From positions 42,162-106,161 of the forward strand of contig AZLU01000141.1 of NCBI GenBank assembly GCA_002224055.1: a stretch of 64,000 bases of DNA, read 5' to 3'. Within the stretch, counting starts at the first letter, position 1. Every line of letters starts with the position of its first letter. Under the pieces are notes generated by a model that made no database searches, was not told the DNA's origin, and worked only from the letters and a program-made list of their open reading frames with translations. The position numbers and the translations under genes were made by a program. This document shows, piece after piece, positions 25,501 through 35,861 of the stretch. Source of the DNA: Pezizomycotina sp. ARF18 (taxonomy: Eukaryota > Ascomycota).

Positions 25501-26345
25501 CCTACCGCACCACCGGCCACGGGGGTCTCGTCCCACCTGGACCTCTTCTTCGGCTCCTCGGTCTTACCGTCGGCTGCCGACGCGGAGTTCTCAGTAGTCG
25601 TGACGTCCCACCTGCGCTTCCTCTGCCGCGACGCGCCGGCGTCCTTATTCTCCTTATCCGCCGAAGCATCCTTCAGCGTCGGCTGCTGCTCGAATATTTC
25701 GCCTTCTTCCGCGGCGGCGGCCTTCAGTTTATCCTCGATCTGTTTTCTAACGCGTTCCTCCTCCCTCTCCAGCTCCTTCTCCTTCATGACGTCCCTGTAG
25801 CTCCTACCCTCCGCCTCCCCATCCTGACGGTTCGCAGCAAAGGCGTCCGCGCGCGTCGGGGTGAGTACACGGTTAAACCTCCTCTTCTGGTAATCCGTCT
25901 CGCGGTCGGAAATCTTACTCCCCTCCGTCCTACCCGCCAGCGATCGTCGTCGTCCCTGACGAACTCGTTCATCATCTCTTGGTCGCCGTGTACTGACCCA
26001 CGAGCTTCTTCCCGCCGACATCCTCCATGTCCTCATCTTCGTCGTCGGCGGGGATGGTGGTGTTGTAGCCCGCGAACTTGTCGTCGCCATTGCTGCGGTC
26101 GTACAGGTCCGTGTCGAACGCTTCCGTCAGCGACGCCTTGGTGGACACGCCGACACGCTGATTCGAAGGGTCGAACGTCTTCGAACCTTTCTTCACGGCG
26201 CTGGCGGCGTTCCGTTCCTGCTGAAGTTTCCGGATCTCATCGAACTCGGCTGTGATGGGGGATGACACCGTTTGGTTAGTAAATGATACTTTCTTTGTTG
26301 TTGGTGGAAAGGGGGCAAAAAAAAACAAAACTCACAGTCAGCCAT
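22522..26345 (-). CDS. HSH155: splicing factor 3B subunit 1 (U2 snRNP, HEAT-repeat)
   Basis: Core U2 snRNP protein that clamps the branch-site helix. Exon 1 encodes only MAD (ATG 26345); intron 26250-26335; then [17 protein letters not shown]. The N-terminal intrinsically disordered part holds RWD repeats ([23 protein letters not shown], about 25640-25490), which in the family bind U2AF-homology domains and are phosphorylated. A p14-binding-like stretch is followed by about 20 HEAT repeats, including [20 protein letters not shown] (about 24390), [20 protein letters not shown] (about 24260), [20 protein letters not shown] (about 23750), [20 protein letters not shown] (about 23570) and [20 protein letters not shown] (about 23235). 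Last intron 22632-22718, spliced inside a Trp codon. The length, about 1,200 residues, fits the family. About nine single-base breaks, each restored in the next frame. Confidence 0.97.
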
Positions 26346-26976
26346 CTTGGAACTTCAAATCCGACCCGAAGTCTTCTCAAACTGTATATGCTTGAATATA
26401 TCAGAATAACCCGTACTTATAAACAGAAGAAGTGAATAACTCAGAATAGAGTGAACATCTACTACCCTCTGGTGGATGATGGTGATGGAATGGATGATAA
26501 AAAGGATGAGATGGGATGATGAAATGTTTTCGTTGTTGTTGTTGTTGTTATTTTGCTGAGCCGCAAAAGAAATTTTCGCGATGACTGGGAACGAAAAATA
26601 AAATAAATAATAAATAATAAATATTTAATCTTGCTTTTTTTCCCCCTAGTATATTATAAATCCAACTGCCAAGACTCTCTACCCTAAATAGGCTTAGAGC
26701 ATTTTAACGTTCCCGAGCCAGCCAATCAGCGGTCTGGTACCTGCGTTAACGAAAGAACACCGCAGAAAACGGTCATGATTCTAGAATACCAGGGAAAGTG
26801 AATCACGACCACGGCGCCCAGGAGAACTTATATTGCTAAAAAAATGGTATATATTATAGTATACTCCTTTATATGAAAACTATAACTCTTTTCAAATCAA
26901 GATTGGATGACTAGGATTCCTTATGCTTTATGAATTATATACTCTTAAGCTCTTATTTCAGTTACATTATATAAAA
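26346..26976. other. intergenic with (GTT)n at 26531-26549
   Basis: Upstream region of SF3B1 and 3' flank of the first SprT-like gene. Contains six tandem GTT units and an AAATA-rich stretch near 26600. No gene seen. Confidence 0.6.
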
Positions 26977-28402
26977 TCACACCTGTGACAACCATTTAGA
27001 AATCAACCTTGCACATATTTCCACGTATCTCAGGCTTTTCCCTTTTGCCAACGCCTTACAAGAGCAGTGATCAGCAAGACTTCCTCGCCCTTTCTTCATA
27101 TCTTTAAGCGTATCCTTCAAAAACTCTTATGCTTCGGATGGCTCTTAAGTCCCATATAACCATCTTTATCCGTATGCTTCGCTGACGACGACGACAACGA
27201 CGAAGTAGACAAAGCAAAAGACGAAGGGCCCGGGCCACTACTAAATATTCCTTTAAACATGGAACGCAATGTGTCGCCGAAAGTATGCCTGTCCTTGATG
27301 TCCATCAAGAGCGAGCCGCCCCTGTTGCGTGGTTGTAGTGGCTCAGCTTCTTTCCTTGCTTCTTCGCCGCTTCGGAGTCGAGCTTGCGCTCTATGCACCA
27401 CTGCCGGACTTCGATGACCCAGTCGTTGCGCGTGGTGCCATTTTTGGTGGAAGGCGTCGGCATTCCGATGCTCCTGGTGATTTCGTCTTGGATACTTGAG
27501 CGGTGCATGCGGCGGATTGTATCACCGTCAGGGCTTTTGTTTTTTTGCAAACGATGGAGAGGTTAAGTTCGTTTTAGCGATAGAATGCGGTAAGGGATTT
27601 GAGAACAGGAAAGTAGGGTATTCTTACCAAAACTTCCTTAGGGGATCTCTAACCCTCGAGTATATACGGTAATACGTTTCCTGAATCTCGAGGGCGCACC
27701 TGTAAAATTCGGGACCGTGGTCGTTCTCACGATCCCTCTCTTCTGGTGGCAGAGGACGTGGCCGAGTCTACGTTATATATATCAATATATTGATTAAATT
27801 ACCGTATCAAAAAAAAAAAAAAAAAAAACTTCAAGGCTTGGTGTTTAGATAAATATATCGTGAGGAAACTGGTCCTTACTCATGGCAGAGAGTGCCGACG
27901 AGGTCGTTGTAATCCTGCCACTTCTTGCCCTGCCAGGGTTACGGAGGTGAAAGCCTAAGATGCCCGGCCTGGTGCTATAGGATGAGTGGGAGTACAGTCC
28001 TGTGTTCGTTTGATTTTAGTCGTATAGAAGCGGGGAATTTTCTTTCTTTCTTTGTTGCTTTTTTTCTTTAAACATTAATATAATAAGATCATGAGATCTT
28101 ACCGTAAACATCCCTCGTATTCACCCCGGGAACCTGATTCGGATTATTCCAATCGAGTTCGAACAACGTCTCTGAAAACGCCATCCATACGTATTAGTGA
28201 ATATATATATATATATCGTAGTTATGAATGTCAAAGTATTTGATATAGTCAAATAAGTTTACATACTAAGATAAATGTCCTTTGCCTGCAGGACTGGTTC
28301 GATGAGCTTAGCCATGAACTTCATGAGATTCGCCGAGTCTTTGTTGTATTCTCCGTTGACGACCCTTACGCCGCCGATGTGTCTGCGCCCGCGTCCGGAC
28401 AT
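26977..28402 (-). CDS. SprT-like metalloprotease paralogue S1
   Basis: Predicted zinc metalloprotease-fold protein. Exon 1 (28402-28267) starts MSGRGRRHIGGVRVVNGE and ends KDIYL. Exon 2 (28171-28103) gives TLFELDWNNPNQVPGVNTRD. Exon 3 (about 28001-27883) gives RPGILGFHLRNP and the start of the active site, LVGTLCHE. Exon 4 (about 27766-27630) gives LGHVLCHQKRG and, after one break, ENDHGPEFYRCALEIQETYY. Together these form HELGHV...DHGPEF, closely like the HExxHA...GHGPEF of SprT/SPRTN. Exon 5 (to TGA 26977) carries the family C-terminal module: PDGDTIRRMH, NDWVIEVRQWCIERKLDSE, GKKLSHY, a Ser-rich spacer, TDKDGYMGLKSHPKHKSF and a Cys pair CSC. Single-base breaks near 27905, 27715 and 27320. 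Divergent from the other three copies. Substrate unknown. Confidence 0.83.
28199..28216. repeat. (AT)n microsatellite in intron 1 of S1
   Basis: Tandem AT dinucleotides within the intron 28172-28266. Confidence 0.8.
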
Positions 28403-28932
28403 TCTACTGTGCTTGATACTAGCACTTTCGTTTAAACGGAATTACAATTTTGGAAGTTTGCCTAATCGCGATGCTGTTGGAGCTGTTCTACAGTTAAAGA
28501 ATATGGACGGTATTGGTAATGTTAGACGATGTTTCGAAATGGATCGTTGTACTATTATGATATTTATTGGGGAAAGAACTGTAGGCATAGTTGGTAGAAG
28601 AGGGTATTTATACAGCTAACTCCCTGCATCATACGCCTTTACTAAGAGTCAATGTCATCATTTGACTACTGTAATATTAGATGCAGAATATACGGTCGAA
28701 GGCGATCTCGTTGTAAACTTGCGTTATATCCATAATAGCTATATATACGTTAGATATAAAATGAGCAATTATCACTTAGAATGGAAGATTACCTAGTTCA
28801 ATACTGAAGATTATTCTAAGCCGCGTACGTTAAATATATATGTAATTGATATTTGGTAATCCCCTAAATACGATGCTCTTGGCTCGTATTGCCAGAATCG
28901 ATTAGATGGTGGGCATATGAGAAGCCGTAGAG

Positions 28933-28940
28933 TATAAAAG
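28933..28940 (+). promoter_or_regulatory. TATA-like box upstream of S2
   Basis: TATAAAAG about 200 bp upstream of the favoured S2 start codon (29139). Position and sequence fit a core promoter element; not tested. Confidence 0.45.
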
Positions 28941-29138
28941 GTCCTAAATCCTTCTTCGATCTTCTCATTGCTTTTCTTAAATATAAATCACAACCCTTTA
29001 ACTAGAGGTCCAACAATATACCCGATTACAGGAAGCCGACTCCACTACTTCCAACATCTCTACCATATAGATCATTTCAAAAACATGCCGAGGCGAACTG
29101 CACTTATCATAAAACGCAAATCTATATCACTGTACAAG

Positions 29139-30387
29139 ATGTCGAGCTCGACTTCATTCTCGCCTCACTTTAAGCGGATTCGCGTCCTCAAAGTGGAAGG
29201 ATGGCGAGACTCGCAGCGACTGATGAAGCGCCTCCTGAAGACCGTTGAGCCAGTGATGAAGGCGAATGATCTATACCTCGGTAAGTGACCAAACAAACTT
29301 TACGATGTAAAGTACTATCAATATAGAGGAACGTATTAATAATTCCCCATTCTTTACTGTTGTCAAACAGGCGACTTTTCGAAATCGACTGGCAAAGCAA
29401 AACTCAAATTCCCGGAATTAATACTAAGAACTTGTTCGGTGAGTCTATACTAACATTTCTGAAATCACGCAGAGAATATCGGATATCAAACTAAACTTTT
29501 ACTTAGGGATATTCATCGGTCGCCTCATCGGTCGCGGAAAGATCGGAATATGCCTCAAAAACCACTTCCAGTTCTCTAAGGGGAAATACTGGTTCGATTT
29601 TACGATCTGGTCTGCTCGCTTCTCCACGAACTGACGCACGCGATCCTCTTCAAGAAGTTGAAGAATGCATTTGCCGGTCACGGCCGGAGGTTTTGGAAGG
29701 AGGCGTTGCGCGTGCAAGGTCAGTATTACGAAGCGTATACGAATACGCACGACAAGCTTTCTACTTTCGTGTAAGTGCAAACTTAAGATATAATGAAGGT
29801 GCCGTTAGCTAAGGTTGTTGTAATAGTCCGGACGCAAAAGCTATAAAACGGATATATAAGAAAAAAATCCAGAACGATGTGACGGAGAAAACGGGGTACG
29901 GCAGCCCTTCGGCACGCGTAGTCGGGGCGCGGAATGATTTCGTGATGTGCGTTCGGCATTGGGCGATCGAACGGAAGCTTGATGCGGAGTATGCGAAGAC
30001 CGTAGGTAAGAAGCTGGATCACTACCGGTCCAGCGGTCGTGGTGCGCTTCTGATGGAGGTTGCGGGAAAGTCCGAGGGTTCAAGGTATACCGATACGGAT
30101 GGATACATGGGAATGACCAGCCATCCTGAGCATGAGAAATTTTTGAAAGGCTTAGTGGAGGAGGTCGCTGCACAACCTTTTATCATGCCTGAGCAGTGCG
30201 GCTGTATGGAGCATCAAAACAAGGATGTGGAGGTACGGGTAACTTCGTTGATCTCGACGTTGATAAGGACCCGGATGTTGCCCAAGCGGACCCATCAAGA
30301 GCGGGGAAATGCGTAGTGAAATGTTCAGAGGAAGACCTGGATAATTTCATCAATAGGGGCAATTTAATTGACATTGATTGGGATTAA
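29139..30387 (+). CDS. SprT-like metalloprotease paralogue S2
   Basis: Second cluster member. Start at 29139 (MSSSTSFSPHFKRIRVLKVE) is preferred because it matches the N-terminal length of S1; an upstream in-frame ATG at 29085 is possible. Exon 1 ends at 29280; exon 2 (29371-29438) gives LFEIDWQSKTQIPGINTKN; exon 3 (29507-29770) carries the whole active site without the intron that splits it in S1, S3 and S4: HELTHAILFKKLKNAF, then GHGRRFWKEAL and YYEAYTNTHDKLSTFV. Exon 4 (29827-30387): VPDAKAIKRIYKKK, NDFVMCVRHWAIERKLDAE, GKKLDHY, TDTDGYMGMTSHPEHEKF, CGC, NFVDLDVDKD, and a tail SEEDLDNFINRGNLIDIDWD. Breaks: a T-run near 29600, a G at the exon 2 start, and one base near 30230. No signal peptide or membrane segment, so probably intracellular. 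Confidence 0.85.
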
Positions 30388-31629
30388 ATCAAATGTGTCA
30401 GCCAGTGGCACATGGCTTTCTGGACGATCACCATTACTTATCGCTTACTTCTTTCCTATCCTGCTGATTGTATTTGCCAGTCTGAAAGGATTTGATGTAT
30501 GTAGAGTTCCTTGTAGATGAATAATATTCAATCGCTACCTTTTATAGTCGTCTAGATAAATAAAGTGAAATAGGGGAGTTAGAGAATTAGTTCTCTTATG
30601 AAAAGGTAGTTCTTAAAGGATTTGCTAAGGGCTCCCCTTTTTTCGGCTAATGGATTTCCCCAGCGCATTTTTACTATTACAAATATACTGAGGTATTATG
30701 CCACGCCGAGACAGACGCGGCATCGGCTGCCACAAACACGAGCTAGTATCTACTGCAAGACAGCTAGCGACAGCGGTACTATCGGCAGTATCGGCAGCGT
30801 CGGCAGCGTCAACGGCCAGCAGCCGCACGCCGCTACTGCCGATAATACATAGGATCTCTTCTGCCAACGAAAGCAAGAGTTTTTTCAGTAATTCGTATTT
30901 GAATGCTCTTATTTTAGTTAATGGCTTGGGAACAAGCATAGCAACTTTGAGGGAGGAAGTCCACAGCACAAAATGGGGGAGTCTGTAGCAAACCCGTGTT
31001 GAAGCAGCTTTTGATTTAACTTGAAAAGATTGTCTCCGTAAGAATAAAGGCACCGATCTAAATGCTCTGTAGCCGAATTTACATATCTTCTGCTTCGCTG
31101 AAAGGAATTACAAGCGGCGATGTTGCCGTGACGATTTCCATAACGGATAATCTCATTAGAATGTATCCAAAGTAAATGCAAGTTATATGCAAAGATCTAA
31201 CTTTCGTCTATGAGACGTCAATAATAGCAATATCCATCGCTACGTGTAACACTCCGCCAACTAATGCGCGGTTTTCGATGACTTCTCGGCCCATACGTTT
31301 AAGGCCATTGAATAGCAATGTTAGTAAGATCCGTATTGTTAAATACTTTAAGCGGGAAGATTGCCTTGTTTCCACGTCCGATGTCCATCATAGAATGCAG
31401 TTGAACCCCAAGAATCTCAGGAATCTAGTGCTATAAATCAGGTTACGTACTTAGACTTCACATAGTCTCCGTTTGCCCTCTAAAGAGAGAATTACTTATT
31501 CTACCAATACAACAAATGCGTAACAGGTTCGCAACACACATCTCGGAAGTTAATTCATTTTTGAGAAAGGAAATCGATTAGTATTGTTTGCGGCGTTTGG
31601 TAAGATTTGCATAAGATATTTCGCACAAC
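30388..31629. other. intergenic between S2 and S3
   Basis: No gene recognised. A short imperfect repeat of ATCGGCAG(T/C) lies at about 30775-30815. ORFs here do not match the neighbouring SprT-like family in either orientation. Confidence 0.5.
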
Positions 31630-32972
31630 ATGTCTATTCGCAGACACTTCGAAAAAGTCAGCATTGTAGATGGACGCCACTCCAAGGACGCCGCGAGGCT
31701 GTTCACTTATTTAATTCAACTTGTTCATCCGGTAGTGAAAAAGAAGAAGATTTTTCTCAGTACGTCAATTGAACTCTCTTATTTTGTTATCTGAGAGCAG
31801 CACTCAACTGACTAGTAAATATAGAAAGGATTTTTGAGCTAGATTACAACGACCGTAATCAACTAGCAGACGGAACAGATCCGAGTAAAATTCTAGGCAA
31901 GTATACTGTTTTTCTTTCCTCATATTTCTTGTTTTCAAACTTCATATAATTATAAACCTGTATTTTAATTGGGTTATATAGGAATATATATCTGCACTCT
32001 AGGTGCCGGGCACATTGAGCCTGGAATTCTCGGGATACACATAAAGGATCACTGGATGGGCGGTAGATGGAGGGACTTTGCTGATTTAACTGGCACCCTT
32101 CTTCACGAGTATGTTTCTTCGGGTATTGTATCTACTGGAGATCTACGTCTTAGTGAATTATACTGATGATTATCCTTTTTAAAACAGGCTCGCTCACGCT
32201 TATCACCATCAAATCAAACGTAGCTCCACAATGGGCCACGGTCACGACTTCAATAAGTGCGCCTTGGAAATACAGCAAGAGTATTATAACATTTACTCGA
32301 GAGTCCGTCGTCCACTTTCAACTTTTTGGTACGTTTGCTTCGCTAATCTGAATTTTGTAGTTTGCTAAAAAATCATAATAGATGATTTATTAATTAGCCG
32401 TCTTCATATCCCCCAAACTCTAGTCCCGATGGAAATACCATAAGACGAATGTACAAGCAAAAGTCAAAAAACAGCATTACGAAGAGTGTCGGAATGGGCA
32501 CTAGCCCCGCAAAGCGGTAGATATCACAAAGAACGACTGGGTCATCGAGTTCCGGCAGTGGTGCATCGAGCGCAAGCTCGATTCCGAAGGCGCGGCCGCA
32601 CAAGGAAAAAAGCTAGACCATTACCACAGCAAGAAGCGTGGCCCACTGCTGCTTCAAGTTCAGCCTCAAGAGGAAAAGAAACGAGGATTCTTTGATACCC
32701 TCCGCGGCATGGCGAAAGGTTTATTTGCGAATGAGCCCGCCCGTCTTTCGTTGTCTTCATCTTCTAGAGGAATGTATAGGGATAAAGATGGCTTTTTCGG
32801 GCTTAATGGTCATCCGAAACAAAAGGCTTTCTATAAAGAAGTATTTGGTGATGTTACCAAGGGGTCTGGAAGTATTGTCAATAATTGTGGATCTGGATCG
32901 ATAAGGAAGGGAACGTCGACTAAAATTCAGGGAAAGATGAAGGATATTGACATCTCGACGATAGACTCTTAG
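31630..32972 (+). CDS. SprT-like metalloprotease paralogue S3
   Basis: Third cluster member. Exon 1 (31630-31759) starts MSIRRHFEKVSIVDGRHS and includes AARLFTYLIQLVHPVV. Exon 2 (about 31832-31904) gives RIFELDYNDRNQLADGTDP and ends at a GC donor. Exon 3 (31982-32108) gives PGILGIHIKDHW and LTGTLLHE. Exon 4 (32188-32328) gives LAHAYHHQIKRSSTMGHGHD and YYNIYSRVRRPLSTFC. Exon 5 (32424-32972): PDGNTIRRMYKQK, NDWVIEFRQWCIERKLDSE, GKKLDHY, RGFFDTLRGMAKGLF, RDKDGFFGLNGHPKQKAF. The joined active site reads HELAHA...GHGHDF. One G is missing near 32516, giving a false TAG; otherwise the frame is clean. It lacks the SEEDL-type tail of S2 and S4. Confidence 0.84.
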
Positions 32973-33424
32973 AATAAATGTCAATAGAAGTCACTAAGAA
33001 GCAAGCCGCGCCAGCACTGGGGATGACGATGAAATAAATCGCAGTGTATTTGTAGAACTCTTGTATTGCCCAAGGGGAGTTCGTATAACGTGTGTAGGCA
33101 ATCCTATAACGAGTCTTCTACTGCGATGAGTAGCTTGTATTTTTTTATTTTTAAGGCAAGAAGCAATTCAATTTGCACAAGCCTTCCGTGGTATCAAGGA
33201 TTCAAATCCTATCCATAAAGGAATCTCTTGATAACGAGAGCAGCTTCATAACTCCTTTCCCTCTTGCTCCTTTACTCATATACCAACACTCAAGCCTAAA
33301 GCCTACCATTACAGCTTCTATTAATTCCTTAACCACATTAATTTACATAATTCGGTAATTTCGTTGCCACAAAGCATATAACTCTGTTATTTACAGTTTA
33401 TGTGTTGATCAAGGGCAATAAAAC

Positions 33425-35411
33425 ATGTCCCCTGAGCAGCCCTACAGACGCATTCGCGTGTCCGACACTTCCTACGCCAAAGATGCCGGGAGACTGTTCA
33501 CCTTTCTTGTCGGCCTCGCTAGACCTTTAATGATCGCGAATCGTATCAAGATTAGTAAGTTTGATACAGTTCCCTCCGTTGCCCTTTTGCAAGATCTTGC
33601 GAGGTATACAGCTCCTTAACAATGGTAGCTCACGATGTAATACAAGGGACTTTTTTGAAATCGATCCAAGGAAACCCAGGTCAGTTCCTGATGGAGATCC
33701 GAAGCGACTGTTAGGTATGTTCCCCTTAAGGTACAAAAATGGATAGGATCCTTTCCTAACGACGACAAGTTAGATAGATTCTAAACTGCAAGTTTCAATA
33801 TAGGTATCTACTATACAAACAATAAAAACCTGGGCTACTTCTGACGGACCATCTGCACCCGAAGTACCCCAAGAAACTCTGGAGGGAGTACGAAGATCTC
33901 ATGTGCGCGCTGCTTCACGAGTAAGTTATAATGTACATCCAAGGAAGTAGGGCCATGGAAGGATAAATGACACTGACTCATTTTGCGGCTAGGTTGACCC
34001 ACGCTTATATTGAGCAACACAGGGGTGGCCACAATAGTAGAAACGGTGGCCACGACTCTAAATTTTACAAGGCGTTATACAGTATGCAGCACCAGTACTA
34101 TGAGACTTATACCAGAGTCCATGCCAAATTATCAACTTTCGTGTGAGTTTGAAATACCTTTAACACTTTCATTTAAGATCGCTTGCTTTGGGCGGAGTGG
34201 TTTACGCATTTAATCTTGTACAAGGTATCTATAGAAATTGACGCGGCGCAATTATGTGTAGCCCCGACAGGAAAACCATCGACAAGATCCGCGGTAAGAG
34301 GGATAAAACAGACGTAACCACCGCCATCGGAATGACTGGTAAACTGAAGGAACGAACGCCCGTGATGATGGAGGACTTCAACGTCGAGATCCGCCAATGG
34401 GCGATCGAACGCAAGCTCGACTCGGAAGGCGCAGCTGCTAAGGGCAAGAAGCTCGGCCACTACAAAGGTACCGGCGTTGAAGAAAGCTACAAGCCAACGG
34501 ATAGACGAATTGGAGGTACGAGAAGCGGTACTAGTAACCTAGATGATTTCTTGGAGCGTTTCTTCGGCGGTAAGTTGAAGGTGAAGGGCAAGCTCGAAGT
34601 TGTCGATAGCAAAGGCCGCCAACGCACTTATGATCTCTCCGGGAAAACGAAGGACCTCCCTAGCCTGGATTCCTTGTTCCGCTCTAAGCTAAGGGGATTC
34701 TTCAACGGCAAGGATGATGGTTACTTCGATGATGACGGATACCTTGGCCTTACATCTCATCCGGAGAATGAAAGTTTCATTCATCACATGGTCAACGATG
34801 CGTGGGATGCGAACCATAGCATGAGCATGTCTAATTGCTGTTGCCTCACGACTTGTGGCGAGTCAACGGACAAGGCCGGCTGCTTCATCGACGTTGATGA
34901 CAGTCTGAGCAATTTTGACAGTCATATCAGCGAATGGGAGTCCGAGCAGATTTCAAGAGCCGTTGCTGCAGCTGATACCGTCAGGATTGCTATGATGGAT
35001 ATTCCAGATGCCTCAGAGGACGACCTTACCAACTGGATCAATGAGCACAATCTTGTTAAGAGCATGGGATCTGGTACGACGAAAAATTTCGGCAAGAAGT
35101 CGCAGACCGATAGTAAGAATTTCGGTCTCGGCAGTTTCTACAATGAGGACGAGGCTCTCTCAAAGGCGCTCGCTGAATCTTCCCTGCTTTGCCCGAAGAA
35201 AACTAAAAGTGACAAGGATGCTAAGCAGAAGAAATCCGGCCTTAGCAAAATCTTCTCATTGGGCTCCAAGGGCAAAAGCTCCATGCCATTGAAGGGCGAG
35301 ATTTCAAAAGCCGCTGCAGGTAGATCGAAACAGCCAATATCTAACTTAGAGTTCGATTTCGATGAGCTTTTCGACGATGAGAGCCTATGGAATAGCATGA
35401 CGAATGTTTAA
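33425..35411 (+). CDS. SprT-like metalloprotease paralogue S4, long C-terminus
   Basis: Fourth and longest member. Exon 1 (33425-33554) starts MSPEQPYRRIRVSDTSYAKD and has DAGRLFTFLVGLARPLM. Exon 2 (33647-33714) gives FFEIDPRKPRSVPDGDP. Exon 3 (33804-33920) gives, after one missing T near 33840, LTDHLHPKYPKKLW and YEDLMCALLHE. Exon 4 (33993-34142) gives LTHAYIEQHRGGHNSRNGGH and YYETYTRVHAKLSTFV. Exon 5 (34262-35411), open for 383 codons: VPDRKTIDKIRGKRD, DFNVEIRQWAIERKLDSE, GKKLGHY, DDDGYLGLTSHPENESF, a cysteine patch NCCCLTTCG, CFIDVDD, SEDDLTNWINEHNLVKSMG, then a Lys/Ser-rich tail ending LFDDESLWNSMTNV. The joined active site is HELTHA with GGHDSKF downstream, where most SprT proteins have GHG. 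Confidence 0.86.
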
Positions 35412-35861
35412 CATTAAGCATAGAGTCAGCTAAGAAGACTAAAAAGGGACCCTGTTAAGGATCTAGGTGGTCTGATAACAGCACAGGACAATGGCTTTGC
35501 TGCACTGATTGACTACCATATATATTACTTGAGGGTACTGGACACGCTTACTCTTATTTCCTATTTTCTTTCTTTTATTCGTTTTTTTCTTTCACTAATT
35601 ACTTATAACTAAGCTTTCTCATATTTATTTCAGGTAGAAAGAGCTCTAGTAGAGGTTAAGACAAACTTTCTTTAGAACCAAAGATGTACATAAAGATATC
35701 CAAAGTAATTCCAAACATTCCACAGTAATAAATAGACCATGATAATGACGGTTAGAAGTATCAAAGGAACCCTTCACAATAGTTTCTTGATAAACTACCG
35801 CAGCAATATAAAACAAAATAAAATAAAACAAAATTTGTGTTCAACAAGTAATATTAGTATT
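35412..35861. other. 3' flanks of S4 and the DUF6601-like gene
   Basis: Convergent gene ends. T-rich and A-rich tracts, no gene seen. Confidence 0.5.

Noticed and set aside
33170-33215. Possible tRNA B-box (ggattcaaatcct)
   Set aside because: No matching A-box, acceptor stem or cloverleaf upstream; probably chance.
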